A stretch of 64,000 nt of DNA from Leifsonia sp. CL147 (GTDB taxonomy: Bacteria; Actinomycetota; Actinomycetes; Actinomycetales; Microbacteriaceae), in the NCBI RefSeq assembly GCF_900114565.1, contig NZ_FOTM01000001.1, forward strand, positions 310,678-374,677, read 5' to 3'. The number at the start of each line of letters is the position of its first letter. Within the stretch, counting starts at the first letter, position 1. Under the pieces are notes generated by a model. The model was not told the DNA's origin and made no database searches. It saw only the letters and a list, made by a program, of their open reading frames with translations. Positions 36,453 to 44,533 of the stretch are shown here, piece after piece. Made by a program: the position numbers and the translations under genes.

Positions 36453-37721
36453 CTACTTCGCCCCGATGGACTCTGCTTGGGACTGCAGGCTCTTCGCAAC
36501 CGCGGCAGGACTCTCGCCGCCGCGGACGAGCTGCTCGATCGCCTTATCACCGGCAGCGCTGACCTCGGTCCAGGACGTAAGCGAAGGCGGCGAATCCGTG
36601 CTCTTCAACTGCTCGCCGAAGACCTTCAGCAGCGGGTCGTCCTTGAGCGTGGGGTCGTCCCATGCAGCCTTGACGGTCGGCAGATCGCCGACAGCCTGCT
36701 GCCACTTGACCTGGACGGCGGGCGTGCTCAGCCAGCGGATGAACTTCCACGCGGCGTCGGGGTTCTTGGAGTTCTTGAACACGGCGAGGTCGCTGCCGCC
36801 CAAGAAACTGGTCGAGCTCGTGTCCGCGGGCACCAGACCCACACCGATCTTGTCTTTGTACGAGGCGCCGCCGCCGGCTGCAGCGATGGTGCTGATCTCC
36901 TGGCCTCCACCGATGAGGACCGGGATGGACCCGTCGACGAACGCCGCCTCCGAAGAAACCGCCCCGTCCGGGTTCGGGTTCGCGATGCCGTCGGTGAAGA
37001 ACGACTTGTAATACGTCAACGCCTTCACCATCTCAGGCGAATCGAGGGTCCACTTCGTCTGGGCTGCGTTGGTGAGGTGAGCGCCGGCCGAATACGGGAA
37101 CACCAGCATGTCCTGCAGCGACTTGACGGTGAGGAACACCCCCCACTTGGCTCCGGCCTTGGTTTGCAGTGCCTTGGCGAACGTCTTGAATTCGGCCCAG
37201 GTCTTCGGGAACTCCGTGTACCCGGCCTTCTTCGCCAGATCCTTGCGGTAGAAGAACGCGCGCAGATCTGCGGTCCACGGGACCGCGAGGGTCTTCCCCT
37301 TCACCTGCACGACCTTCAACGCCCCGTCGAAGAAGCCCGACGTGCTGACGCCCGTGGGAACAGGAGCAAACGAGTCAGCGAAATTCGGCATCCATGTCGT
37401 GCCCATCTGGGCCATGTCAGGAGTCGTCCCGGAGGCGATCGCGGTCTGGTACTTGCTGTAGGCGGCATCCCACGGCAGCGGGGTGACATTGATCTTCAGG
37501 CCGGGGTTGAGCTTCTCGAACTCGGCGGCGAACTTCGGCAGCGCCTCCGCTTCAGCGGCCTGCGCCCAGATATTGAGCTCGCCCGTAGCCGGCTTGTCGT
37601 CGACTGCCGACGAACCCGCTGCTTGGCCGCTCTGCGTTGTGCCGCAACCGGCGAGAAGGAGGGCGGTCAGCGCCACCCCGCCCAGTATCGAGAGGCGGCG
37701 AGTGTTTCTCCACGTGAACAT
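36453..37721 (-). CDS. Sugar-binding lipoprotein of ABC importer
   Basis: 422 residues. Lipoprotein signal peptide with lipobox LAGC (C26), then a family-1 extracellular solute-binding fold (GELNIWAQAAEAEALPKF, GTTPDMAQMGTTWMP, DLAVFKNSKNPDAAWKFIRWL). TTGGAGA precedes the ATG. It is the first gene of the importer operon and is divergent from a LacI regulator across a 445-bp region rich in CCGGTTCCGGAACCGG-type palindromes. Confidence 0.94.
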   Translation of the reverse strand: MFTWRNTRRLSILGGVALTALLLAGCGTTQSGQAAGSSAVDDKPATGELNIWAQAAEAEALPKFAAEFEKLNPGLKINVTPLPWDAAYSKYQTAIASGTTPDMAQMGTTWMPNFADSFAPVPTGVSTSGFFDGALKVVQVKGKTLAVPWTADLRAFFYRKDLAKKAGYTEFPKTWAEFKTFAKALQTKAGAKWGVFLTVKSLQDMLVFPYSAGAHLTNAAQTKWTLDSPEMVKALTYYKSFFTDGIANPNPDGAVSSEAAFVDGSIPVLIGGGQEISTIAAAGGGASYKDKIGVGLVPADTSSTSFLGGSDLAVFKNSKNPDAAWKFIRWLSTPAVQVKWQQAVGDLPTVKAAWDDPTLKDDPLLKVFGEQLKSTDSPPSLTSWTEVSAAGDKAIEQLVRGGESPAAVAKSLQSQAESIGAK

Positions 37722-38029
37722 CTTGGTTCTCCAATTACTTCGTTGGGCCTGTCATCCGAAGCCGGTCGACGGTGCGGATCCACGAATCGGTGACGGGACA
37801 GGTCGTCGTGTGCGGTTCTGCCAGGGGATCTCGTGCCGGCGCAGCCGGCGGCGGGCGTGAATCGGGGATACGTGCCGACGCCCCGGAACCGACGATTCGA
37901 CGTGATGAGCGAGGGACTCCACCCGACTGTGCGCACAATGCGGAGGACACCAGTGTCTTCATCAGCGGTCTGTTTCCTGTCTCGTCGGTGAGGAGGGTGC
38001 GGCAGGTCGGTGATCTCGATTCGAGATGC
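37722..38029 (-). other. Long untranslated leader of the importer operon
   Basis: If the promoter at 38067-38095 is used, the importer transcript has a leader of about 340 nt, unusually long. Frames cross the stretch, but none has an RBS or recognisable protein and their composition is unlike neighbouring genes. I see no known riboswitch class in it. Confidence 0.45.
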
Positions 38030-38153
38030 ACCGGTTCCGGAACCGGTTGCGGTATCGGTTCCGGAAACCATAGCAACGCCTCCGGAGAAGGTCAAACGGT
38101 TTAACAACCGGTTACGGAACCGGTTACGGCTATGCTGAGGGCGTTTCCGGAAA
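38030..38153. promoter_or_regulatory. LacI operator cluster and importer promoter
   Basis: On the minus strand TTGACC (38090-38095) and TATGGT (38067-38072) are 17 bp apart, a good promoter for the importer. Four related palindromes surround it: ACCGGTTCCGGAACCGGT (38030-38047, perfect 18 bp), TTCCGGAA (38059-38066, abutting the -10), CCGGTTACGGAACCGG (38108-38123, within two tandem copies of AACCGGTTACGG), and TTTCCGGAAA (38144-38153, next to the RBS of lacI). The arrangement would let the LacI protein repress the importer and itself. Confidence 0.75.
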
Positions 38154-38166
38154 GGAGGGGCTTTCG

Positions 38167-39159
38167 ATGGGTGTCACGATTTCTGATGTCGCCTCGCGAG
38201 CCGGCGTGAGCAAGACCACGGTTTCTCGGGTGCTGAACGGTAAAGGCGAGCTCGCACAGAGCACCGTCCGGCGGGTTCAGGAGGCGATCTCCGAGTTGGG
38301 TTTCGTTCCGAGCGCCGGCGGGGTCGGATTGGCGCGCGGTCGCACCCGGATGGTGGGCCTGTTCGTCCCGTCGCTCTCCGAGAACTGGGTCGCGCGCCTC
38401 GCGGAGGGGGCGGTCGACGCGCTGGAGAGCAAGGGGTTCGGTTTGCGCCTCTTCACCTTCCGTCGCGGAGCGGAGTCGCTCCGAGGACTGGGAGTGCATG
38501 CCGCCGCGAAATCCATCGACGGGCTGATTGTGATCGACCCGCTCGGAACCGAACCCTTCTTCTCGGAGCTTTATCGGGCCGGATTGCCGGTGGTCATGGT
38601 GGATGACCGCGGTCACCTTCCCGAGCTGCCGCACGTGACCTGCACGAACAGTGCCGGGGGTGCAGCTGCGGCCGATCACCTGCTGGCGATCGGACGCATC
38701 CACCCTCTCGTCGTGAGGGGGCCGTTGGAGTATGGATGCACCCACGACAGGCTTGCTGGGTTCTCCGATGCCTATTCCGCAGCCGGCCATCCAATCGATC
38801 AGCGCTTCATCGTGGATGGAGCACTGAGCTATGAGGGAGGCCAGTCGGCTGTTGCCCGAGCCCTTGCCGAGGGACTGCACTTCGATTCGCTGTTCGCACA
38901 TAACGACTTGTCCGCGGCCGGTGCTATCAGGGCCCTCCGTGACGCGGGCCTCCAGGTTCCGGAGGACGTCGCGGTTGTCGGTTTCGATGACGTCGAGATG
39001 GCATCGCGCACCGACCTGGCACTGACAACAGTGCATCAGCCATTCGCCGAGATGGGAGCCGCCGCTGCCGAACTCCTCCTCGACCATCTTCAGGACCCGC
39101 ACAACGCCGCACCCTCGCGCACCCTCGCAACCAGCTTCGTCGTCCGCGGATCGGCCTAG
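38167..39159 (+). CDS. LacI-family transcriptional regulator
   Basis: 330 residues with an N-terminal HTH (ISDVASRAGVSKTTVSRVLNGKG) and ligand-binding domain (VAVVGFDDVEMASRTDLALTTVHQP). AAAGGAGG precedes the ATG. It is divergent from the second importer operon and separated by the GGTTCCGGAACC operator cluster, so it is the likely repressor of that operon and of itself. Confidence 0.94.
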   Translation: MGVTISDVASRAGVSKTTVSRVLNGKGELAQSTVRRVQEAISELGFVPSAGGVGLARGRTRMVGLFVPSLSENWVARLAEGAVDALESKGFGLRLFTFRRGAESLRGLGVHAAAKSIDGLIVIDPLGTEPFFSELYRAGLPVVMVDDRGHLPELPHVTCTNSAGGAAAADHLLAIGRIHPLVVRGPLEYGCTHDRLAGFSDAYSAAGHPIDQRFIVDGALSYEGGQSAVARALAEGLHFDSLFAHNDLSAAGAIRALRDAGLQVPEDVAVVGFDDVEMASRTDLALTTVHQPFAEMGAAAAELLLDHLQDPHNAAPSRTLATSFVVRGSA

Positions 39160-39178
39160 CGACCGGGAGATCCATTCA

Positions 39179-39481
39179 TTGCGCATTGAGGGTCTAGTGA
39201 GCGTTTCAGCCGTCCTTTGGGCGACCCTTGGTCCTGTCGGGCTGTTCCTCGTTGTGACTGGGATCGCCAATTACATGTCCATCCCATGGAACAATCAGCG
39301 GAAGGCTGCCCTTAGAGTCACGCAGGCAGATTCGCTTATCCTCACTGGCCTCTTCGGGTTCGAGTCACACCGCGTTATCCGCGCGCTGGCCGCAGTCCAA
39401 GGGCTCAAGCCGAAAATGTCGTTCGGGCGGTTCTCACGCGCTCATTGTCGTTCGGGCTCTCATCCGCGAGGCCTGGTATAG
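39179..39481 (+). CDS. Doubtful small membrane protein or gene remnant
   Basis: 100 codons from a TTG, with one hydrophobic segment (LWATLGPVGLFLVVTGIANYM). It follows the LacI gene by 19 bp, lacks an RBS, and its end (FSRAHCRSGSHPRG) looks like random frame. Base use is less GC-rich than the flanking genes. It may be a decayed fragment of an acquired segment together with the toxin downstream. Confidence 0.25.
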   Translation: MRIEGLVSVSAVLWATLGPVGLFLVVTGIANYMSIPWNNQRKAALRVTQADSLILTGLFGFESHRVIRALAAVQGLKPKMSFGRFSRAHCRSGSHPRGLV

Positions 39482-39788
39482 CCAGCGCTGGGACGAACGG
39501 CCTTCCCGCAACCCTTTCCCGAAAGGTCGCGCCACCGAACGGAAGCACCGTCGAATCTGGCAGATGGCCCATGACAGGTGCGTTAGCCCGACCCTATGAG
39601 ATAACAAGTCAGGCTGGGTTCTGCGGCTTCCCACGGGCACCGCCGCATGTTGCGCTCAACGTCTCGTCCCGGCCGTGTAGTGGCCGCAATCACATCGTCT
39701 CGCGAGCGTGCGTTCCTGCGGCTGGTAGGTTGACGGACCAGCGGGTACGCACATCTTTGCCGTGCCCGATGTGGTGGCCAGGGGATAG
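39482..39788. other. Non-coding stretch upstream of the toxin gene
   Basis: 307 bp without a believable gene. It contains a large imperfect hairpin (GTGCGT at 39708 pairing with ACGCAC ending at 39752) and, inside it, TTGACG (39730-39735), a candidate -35 for the toxin gene. Composition is less GC-rich than the flanks, suggesting an acquired or degraded segment. Confidence 0.4.
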
Positions 39789-40460
39789 ATGTCAGCGGGA
39801 AGAATCGTTTCGAGCACTGCCGGTGCCGACGCGGCGGTCAATGAGTTGGTCGGTGTCGACACCTCAGGGTACGCCGACCAGCAGGTGACGTTCGGGTTCG
39901 CCGCCGGCATCTCGGGAATGGACGCGGGCCGGGATGTCACGAACGAGATGTTCCAGACCGACAGCCAGTTCTGTGCTGCGGTCTTGGGTCAGGCGAACAA
40001 GTTCCGGAGCTCGGAGCATGATCCCTGGGGCCTCTTCGGCGTTCTCATGAACATCGGCGGACCAACCTTCGAGAATCTGGTCGCTGCGCAGGGAGTCGCT
40101 GCATTCCTGAAGAAGTTCCCCACCAATGGGGAATGGGATATGAAGGTCTACCTCGCCAAAGACTACGGCTATGAAAGCGGCTTCTTCTACCTGCATGACG
40201 ACCAGGGACGCGTTGTCCGGTCAGACGTGTTCGGCAACGTGATGTACGGGTCGATGCTGGCCCACTGGGACGTCCACCCCGACACGGCCCTTGGCGGCGC
40301 CAATTTGGGTACCCAAGCTGGCATTGACGCGGGGAAGGGCGACGATCCACTGGATGATCGGGCCGTGCAATTCGGCTACGACCTGTATAAGAGGTATCCG
40401 AACGGGCTGTCTGAGAAGCAGTTCTACGAGGAAGTCGCGAATGCGCGCCTTACGGACTAG
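39789..40460 (+). CDS. Polymorphic toxin type 44 domain protein (orphan)
   Basis: 223 residues. The C-terminal half (about 110-223) matches the Ntox44 toxin fold by its SGFFYLHDDQGRVVRSDVFG, GSMLAHWDVHPD and GANLGTQAG...DDRAVQFGYDLYKRYPNGLS blocks. Ntox44 is predicted to be a nuclease-type toxin in polymorphic toxin systems. No signal peptide, WXG100, LXG, RHS or repeat delivery region precedes it, so this is either a detached toxin cassette or the remnant of a larger protein. GGGGA lies close to the ATG. It overlaps the lipoprotein gene by 20 bp. Confidence 0.75.
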   Translation: MSAGRIVSSTAGADAAVNELVGVDTSGYADQQVTFGFAAGISGMDAGRDVTNEMFQTDSQFCAAVLGQANKFRSSEHDPWGLFGVLMNIGGPTFENLVAAQGVAAFLKKFPTNGEWDMKVYLAKDYGYESGFFYLHDDQGRVVRSDVFGNVMYGSMLAHWDVHPDTALGGANLGTQAGIDAGKGDDPLDDRAVQFGYDLYKRYPNGLSEKQFYEEVANARLTD

Positions 40461-40932
40461 GGCATGGCTGCTTCTCGCGGCGACGTTAGGTGTCCTTTCG
40501 CTAACAGGGTGCACTGGCCTCTTTACGGACACAGTCACGTGGAAGGGCGGCACGTTCTACACCAGGGAAACGGGCATTAACCAAGAGGCACGCGGACCCA
40601 TGTCTCTAACGCTGCGGGCTGACGGAACCGGTTACGCGGTCGGTATCCCGCGTGGGAATCCGAAGGCGCCCGGCAGCTTGTGTACTCAGGTGCTTACTGA
40701 GATGACTTATAGCGGGAACGTTTCTTGGCGTAAGGTCACCAACTTCCAGTTCGAAATACAATTCCCGGATTCTCACTATCAACTCTCCGCTCGACCCGAG
40801 AAATTCGGCAGCGGAGATTGGGCTGAGGTGCGCATCCATGCCTGCGACGGAAAGCGTGGATTTTGGGCCATGGGTCTCAGCTGTGCGCAGCCAGGTCTCG
40901 TCAACAAGGAGATTCCACCCTGTCGTGATTAG
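40441..40932 (+). CDS. Lipoprotein downstream of the toxin, candidate immunity protein
   Basis: 163 residues. Lipoprotein signal with lipobox LTGC (C24) and a soluble remainder with four Cys. The ATG at 40441 lies inside the toxin's 3' end (20-bp overlap), the classic toxin-immunity arrangement. A surface lipoprotein would not protect the cytoplasm from a self-made nuclease, so it may instead neutralise incoming toxin at the surface. No family recognised; the immunity role is inferred from position only. Confidence 0.6.
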   Translation: MRALRTRAWLLLAATLGVLSLTGCTGLFTDTVTWKGGTFYTRETGINQEARGPMSLTLRADGTGYAVGIPRGNPKAPGSLCTQVLTEMTYSGNVSWRKVTNFQFEIQFPDSHYQLSARPEKFGSGDWAEVRIHACDGKRGFWAMGLSCAQPGLVNKEIPPCRD

Positions 40933-40943
40933 CGGCGCTCGGG

Positions 40944-41027
40944 TCTGCTGCACGGATCGAGCAGATCGCTAACGACTTCGGGGTCCATCCGATGACGTTG
41001 CAGAAGTGGTTGCCGAATTTGTCGGAG
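40944..41027 (+). pseudogene. Transposase N-terminal fragment (IS3-type OrfA-like)
   Basis: Read in the plus frame from 40944, the stretch gives ARIEQIANDFGVHPMTLQKW, the typical start of IS3-family OrfA transposases (helix-turn-helix). Only this short piece is present and no start, stop or terminal inverted repeats were found. It marks an old insertion beside the toxin pair. Confidence 0.6.
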
Positions 41028-41184
41028 GCACCAGCTACCCCTATGACGGTTTGGGTCGCTCGGTGGGGGAGACAAGGCGCTCGGCGGAGGTTTGACATCT
41101 GGGAAGAAGTTTCCAGACCTCTCTCCGGGTCATACAAGCGCACGTGCCCGCCTCATCGCGAGGCCCGGCCCACGCGCACGCATC

Positions 41185-42174
41185 TCAGCCGATCTCTCTC
41201 CCCTGGTCGTTCGCCGCACTGGCGTCGACCGCGCGTTGATAACGGCCCAGGATCTTGCTGAGTGACTCCACCAGCTCGGGCGAGTCCACGACTTCGAAGT
41301 CGGCGTCGATCATGCCGAGGTAGAGCGCAAGCATCTCCGGATAGTCCGAGCCGGGCTCGAAGGCACAGCGATCGCCCGCCAAGGGCTCCACGTCGACCGG
41401 GATGGGCAAGCGATCGCGGACATAGGCAGCGGACGCGTGCACGATCACGCGTGCACGGTACTTCCAGTGGACCTGGTCAACCGCACTCGTTACCCGCCGC
41501 GCGATCTCGTCGTCTGGAGGCAACTCGCGCCGGGTGAACCGCGCTCCATTCGGTGAGCGCAGGCTCATTCTGTCCACCCTGAACGTGCGCCAATCGTCTC
41601 GTTCCAGGTCCCAAGCGAAGAGATACCAGCGTCGTTGGTCATGAACCAACCGATACGGCTCGACCGAACGCCGGGTCGAAGCCCCGGAGTGCGCTGTGTA
41701 GTCGAACCGCAACCCTTCCAGGTCCCGGCACGCGGATGCGATCACGGTCAGCACATCGGCGTCCACCTGCGGTCCACGTGCCGACATCGGCACGGCGTAC
41801 GACTGGAAGGTGCCGATTCTGCGGCGCAGACGCGACGGCAGCATCGGCTGCAGTTTGGCCAGAGCGCTCACCGAAGCCTCGCCGATCCCGGCGATGGATC
41901 CGCTCGCGGCCAAGCGCAGTCCCAGAGCGACGGCAACGGCTTCGTCGTCGTCGAGCAGAAGAGGCGGCAGGCTTCCGCCTGCGCCGAGCCGATATCCACC
42001 GGCCACACCGGGGCGGGCCTCGATCGGGTAATCGAGTTCGCGCAATCGCCTCACGTCATTGCGGACGGTGCGCGGGGTGACACCGAGTCGGTCGGCCAGC
42101 TGGGCGCTGGTCCAGTGACGCCGTGACTGGAACAGCGCAAGCAGCCGCAGCAACCGGCTCGAGGTTTCCCGCAT
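41185..42174 (-). CDS. WYL-domain transcriptional regulator
   Basis: About 329 residues from the ATG at 42174 (MRETSSRLL, the usual start for this family); a GTG at 42192 is the alternative, and neither has a clear RBS. An N-terminal winged helix (TSAQLADRLGVTPRTVRNDVRRL) is followed by a WYL ligand-sensing domain (VEPYRLVHDQRRWYLFAWDLERDDWRTFRVDRM) and its C-terminal extension. It is divergent from the epoxide hydrolase gene and is its likely regulator. Confidence 0.9.
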   Translation of the reverse strand: MRETSSRLLRLLALFQSRRHWTSAQLADRLGVTPRTVRNDVRRLRELDYPIEARPGVAGGYRLGAGGSLPPLLLDDDEAVAVALGLRLAASGSIAGIGEASVSALAKLQPMLPSRLRRRIGTFQSYAVPMSARGPQVDADVLTVIASACRDLEGLRFDYTAHSGASTRRSVEPYRLVHDQRRWYLFAWDLERDDWRTFRVDRMSLRSPNGARFTRRELPPDDEIARRVTSAVDQVHWKYRARVIVHASAAYVRDRLPIPVDVEPLAGDRCAFEPGSDYPEMLALYLGMIDADFEVVDSPELVESLSKILGRYQRAVDASAANDQGREIG

Positions 42175-42196
42175 TGGTCGATCTTTATCCACTCTA

Positions 42197-42211
42197 GGAA
42201 CGTGTGGTTCC
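42197..42211. promoter_or_regulatory. Inverted repeat between WYL regulator and epoxide hydrolase
   Basis: GGAAC-GTGTG-GTTCC, a perfect 5-bp-arm inverted repeat, lies in the 91-bp divergent intergenic region. It is a candidate binding site for the WYL regulator. Confidence 0.45.
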
Positions 42212-42265
42212 GCATTTGATTCTACATTTGTGGGACTGGAAAACCGCTAACAAGGAGGGACAACA

Positions 42266-43390
42266 ATGAGCGAGGAGATCATCCCGTTCCGCATCGAGAT
42301 CGATCAGGACTCGGTGGAGAACCTGCACTTGCGGCTCGACGCGGCTCGCTGGCCCACGGAGCTGGCCGGCCAAGGCTGGACTCGCGGCATCCCGCTGACC
42401 GAGATGAAAGAACTGGCCGAGTACTGGCGTGAGGGATATGACTGGCGCGCGGCCGAGGAACATCTCAACGAATACCCTCAATTCACAACCGAAATCGATG
42501 GTCAGCGCATCCACTTTCTGCACGTCCGATCGGATCAGCCCGATGCCAAGCCGCTTCTGATCACCCACGGCTACCCGAGCTCCGTCGTCGAGTTCCAGCG
42601 CCTCATCGATCTGCTCGTGAACCCAGACGACGGGCCGGCATTTCACGTCGTCGCGCCATCGCTGCCCGGCTATGCGTTCTCCTCGCCCCTGAGCTCCGCG
42701 GGATGGGCTATGGGGCGCACTGCTCATGCCTGGGTCGAACTGATGCGTCGTCTGGGCTACGAGCGGTACGGCACGCATGGCGGTGACGTGGGAGCGGCGA
42801 TCTCCGGGATGATCGCAGGTTTCGACGAGGAACACGTCATCGGCGTGCACGTGGTCACCGATCCGTTCACCGCGGCCAACGTCGCCAGCTTCATGCCTGG
42901 AATGTCGGACAGGCTCGACAAGGACGATCCCGTCGACAAAGTCCTCCTCGACAGGATGAACGAGTTTCGATCCGAAGGCTCCGGCTACCTCGCGATCCAG
43001 AACAGCAGGCCGCAGACGATCGCATACGGGCTGGTCGACTCGCCAGTGATGCAGCTCGCGTGGATCGCGGAGAAGTTCGAGGAGTGGACCGATCTGCCGA
43101 TCGACCGCGATCAGCTCCTCACCAACGTAAGCCTGTACTGGTTCACGGGATCCGGCGCGGGCGCTGCACACACCCTGTATGAGCAGGCACACGCCAGTGA
43201 CTGGGGCGCCCCGACCAGCGTTCCGCGTGGCTTCGCGATCTTCGGGGCTGACGCGACCGTGCGTCGAGTGGTGCCGGCGCCGCCGGACGCGCATTGGACC
43301 GAGTTCGAGCGGGGCAGGCACTTCCCGGCGATGGAGGCGCCCACCCAGCTTGCCGCAGACCTCAAGCTGTTCTTCGGCTCCCTGACCTGA
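42266..43390 (+). CDS. Epoxide hydrolase (EHN / alpha-beta hydrolase fold)
   Basis: 374 residues. An N-terminal EHN domain (FRIEIDQDSVENLHLRLDAARWP ... WREGYDWRAAEEHLNEYPQF) precedes an alpha/beta hydrolase core with HGYPSS (oxyanion hole region), nucleophile D174 in HGGDVGAA, and C-terminal catalytic H352 in GRHFPAMEAP. These enzymes hydrolyse epoxides to diols in the cytoplasm. AAGGAGGG precedes the ATG. The next gene starts 8 bp downstream, so they are likely co-transcribed. Confidence 0.92.
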   Translation: MSEEIIPFRIEIDQDSVENLHLRLDAARWPTELAGQGWTRGIPLTEMKELAEYWREGYDWRAAEEHLNEYPQFTTEIDGQRIHFLHVRSDQPDAKPLLITHGYPSSVVEFQRLIDLLVNPDDGPAFHVVAPSLPGYAFSSPLSSAGWAMGRTAHAWVELMRRLGYERYGTHGGDVGAAISGMIAGFDEEHVIGVHVVTDPFTAANVASFMPGMSDRLDKDDPVDKVLLDRMNEFRSEGSGYLAIQNSRPQTIAYGLVDSPVMQLAWIAEKFEEWTDLPIDRDQLLTNVSLYWFTGSGAGAAHTLYEQAHASDWGAPTSVPRGFAIFGADATVRRVVPAPPDAHWTEFERGRHFPAMEAPTQLAADLKLFFGSLT

Positions 43391-43398
43391 CTGAAACC

Positions 43399-44472
43399 GT
43401 GAGCGAAACGCTGGGTGCGCGTGAACTCAATCGCGCCACACTATCTCGCCAGCACCTCCTCGCCCGAGTCGCCGTCCCCGCGCTCGACGCGATCGAGCAC
43501 CTGGGCGGCATGCAATCCCAGGCCCCGCTGGCTCCATACGTCGGGCTCTGGACCCGGCTGGAGGCGTTCGACCCGTCGGAGCTGTCCCAGCTGACCGAGA
43601 GTCGTCAGGTTGTCCGGTTGAACATGATGCGCAACACGATGCACCTCGTGAGTGCGCGCGACTGCCTCGCTTGGCGCGGCCTGTTCTCGCAACTGCACAG
43701 GGCCGACTTCCGTGCGCACTTCTCGAAATCGTTCGAGCAGGTCGACCTGGAAGCTCTTCTCGACGTCGCCGTGCCCTTGCTCGGCGCGGGGCCCGTCACG
43801 CGCGCGAAGCTTGGCATGATCCTCGCCGAGCACTGGCCAGGGGTCGATCCGCGTGCGCTCGCCTACGCCGCAACGCATCACCTCGCACTGTGTCAGGTGC
43901 CACCGCGCGGCGTGTGGGGGAGCGTCAACGGCACCGCAGAGTGGGTATCCGTCGAGACGTGGTTGGGCCGTCCACTGCGCAGTGAACCAGTGGACGAACT
44001 GGTGCAGCGCTACCTCGGCGCCTTCGGCCCGGCAACCGTGGCGGACATCCAGCAATGGTCCGGGTTGACGCGACTGCGCGAAGTGGTCGAGCGCTTGCCG
44101 TTGAGGAAGTTCCTCGGCGAGGACGGACAGGACATCTATGACCTGGCTGACGCAGCACGGCCTCCTGGTGACACTCCCGCTCCACCGCGATTCTTGCCGG
44201 CCTATGACAACGTGTTGCTGTCCCACAAAGACCGTTCCCGGGTGATCTCGGGCAAACGTCGTGTACCGCTTCCCGCCGGCAACGGCACCAGCGAGGGAAC
44301 CTTCCTCATCGACGGGATGTGGCACGGAACATGGAAGATCGTCGGCCGCGCGATGCACGTCTTGCCGTTCGCCCCCCTGTCCCTCGCGGATCGGGATGCG
44401 CTCACGAGCGAGGCCGAGCGCTTGCTGTCATTTCTGGGACGAGACGATGGATGGGAGCTGATCGTCCAGTGA
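43399..44472 (+). CDS. Winged-helix DNA-binding protein, AlkZ-like DNA glycosylase family
   Basis: About 357 residues from a GTG 8 bp after the epoxide hydrolase stop. The body matches the HTH_42/AlkZ family (HLGGMQSQAPLAPYVGLWTRLEAF, MMRNTMHLVSARD, FLPAYDNVLLSHKDRSRV, FLIDGMWHGTWKI). Members excise alkylated or cross-linked bases, or occur in genotoxin clusters. The IQWSGL-like block (ADIQQWSGL) sits where the catalytic Gln-x-Gln region is expected in some subfamilies. A DNA-repair role beside an epoxide hydrolase would make sense, since epoxides alkylate DNA. Confidence 0.8.
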   Translation: MSETLGARELNRATLSRQHLLARVAVPALDAIEHLGGMQSQAPLAPYVGLWTRLEAFDPSELSQLTESRQVVRLNMMRNTMHLVSARDCLAWRGLFSQLHRADFRAHFSKSFEQVDLEALLDVAVPLLGAGPVTRAKLGMILAEHWPGVDPRALAYAATHHLALCQVPPRGVWGSVNGTAEWVSVETWLGRPLRSEPVDELVQRYLGAFGPATVADIQQWSGLTRLREVVERLPLRKFLGEDGQDIYDLADAARPPGDTPAPPRFLPAYDNVLLSHKDRSRVISGKRRVPLPAGNGTSEGTFLIDGMWHGTWKIVGRAMHVLPFAPLSLADRDALTSEAERLLSFLGRDDGWELIVQ

Positions 44473-44533
44473 GTCGGCATCGACGAGGGCGTCAAGCCAA
44501 GATCGATCTTCCTCTGGCCCGGGTTCGGCTTGC

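Noticed and set aside
37667-38107. Minus-strand frames in the leader of the second importer
   Set aside because: They overlap the promoter or the binding-protein start, lack an RBS and have no recognisable protein; treated as untranslated leader.
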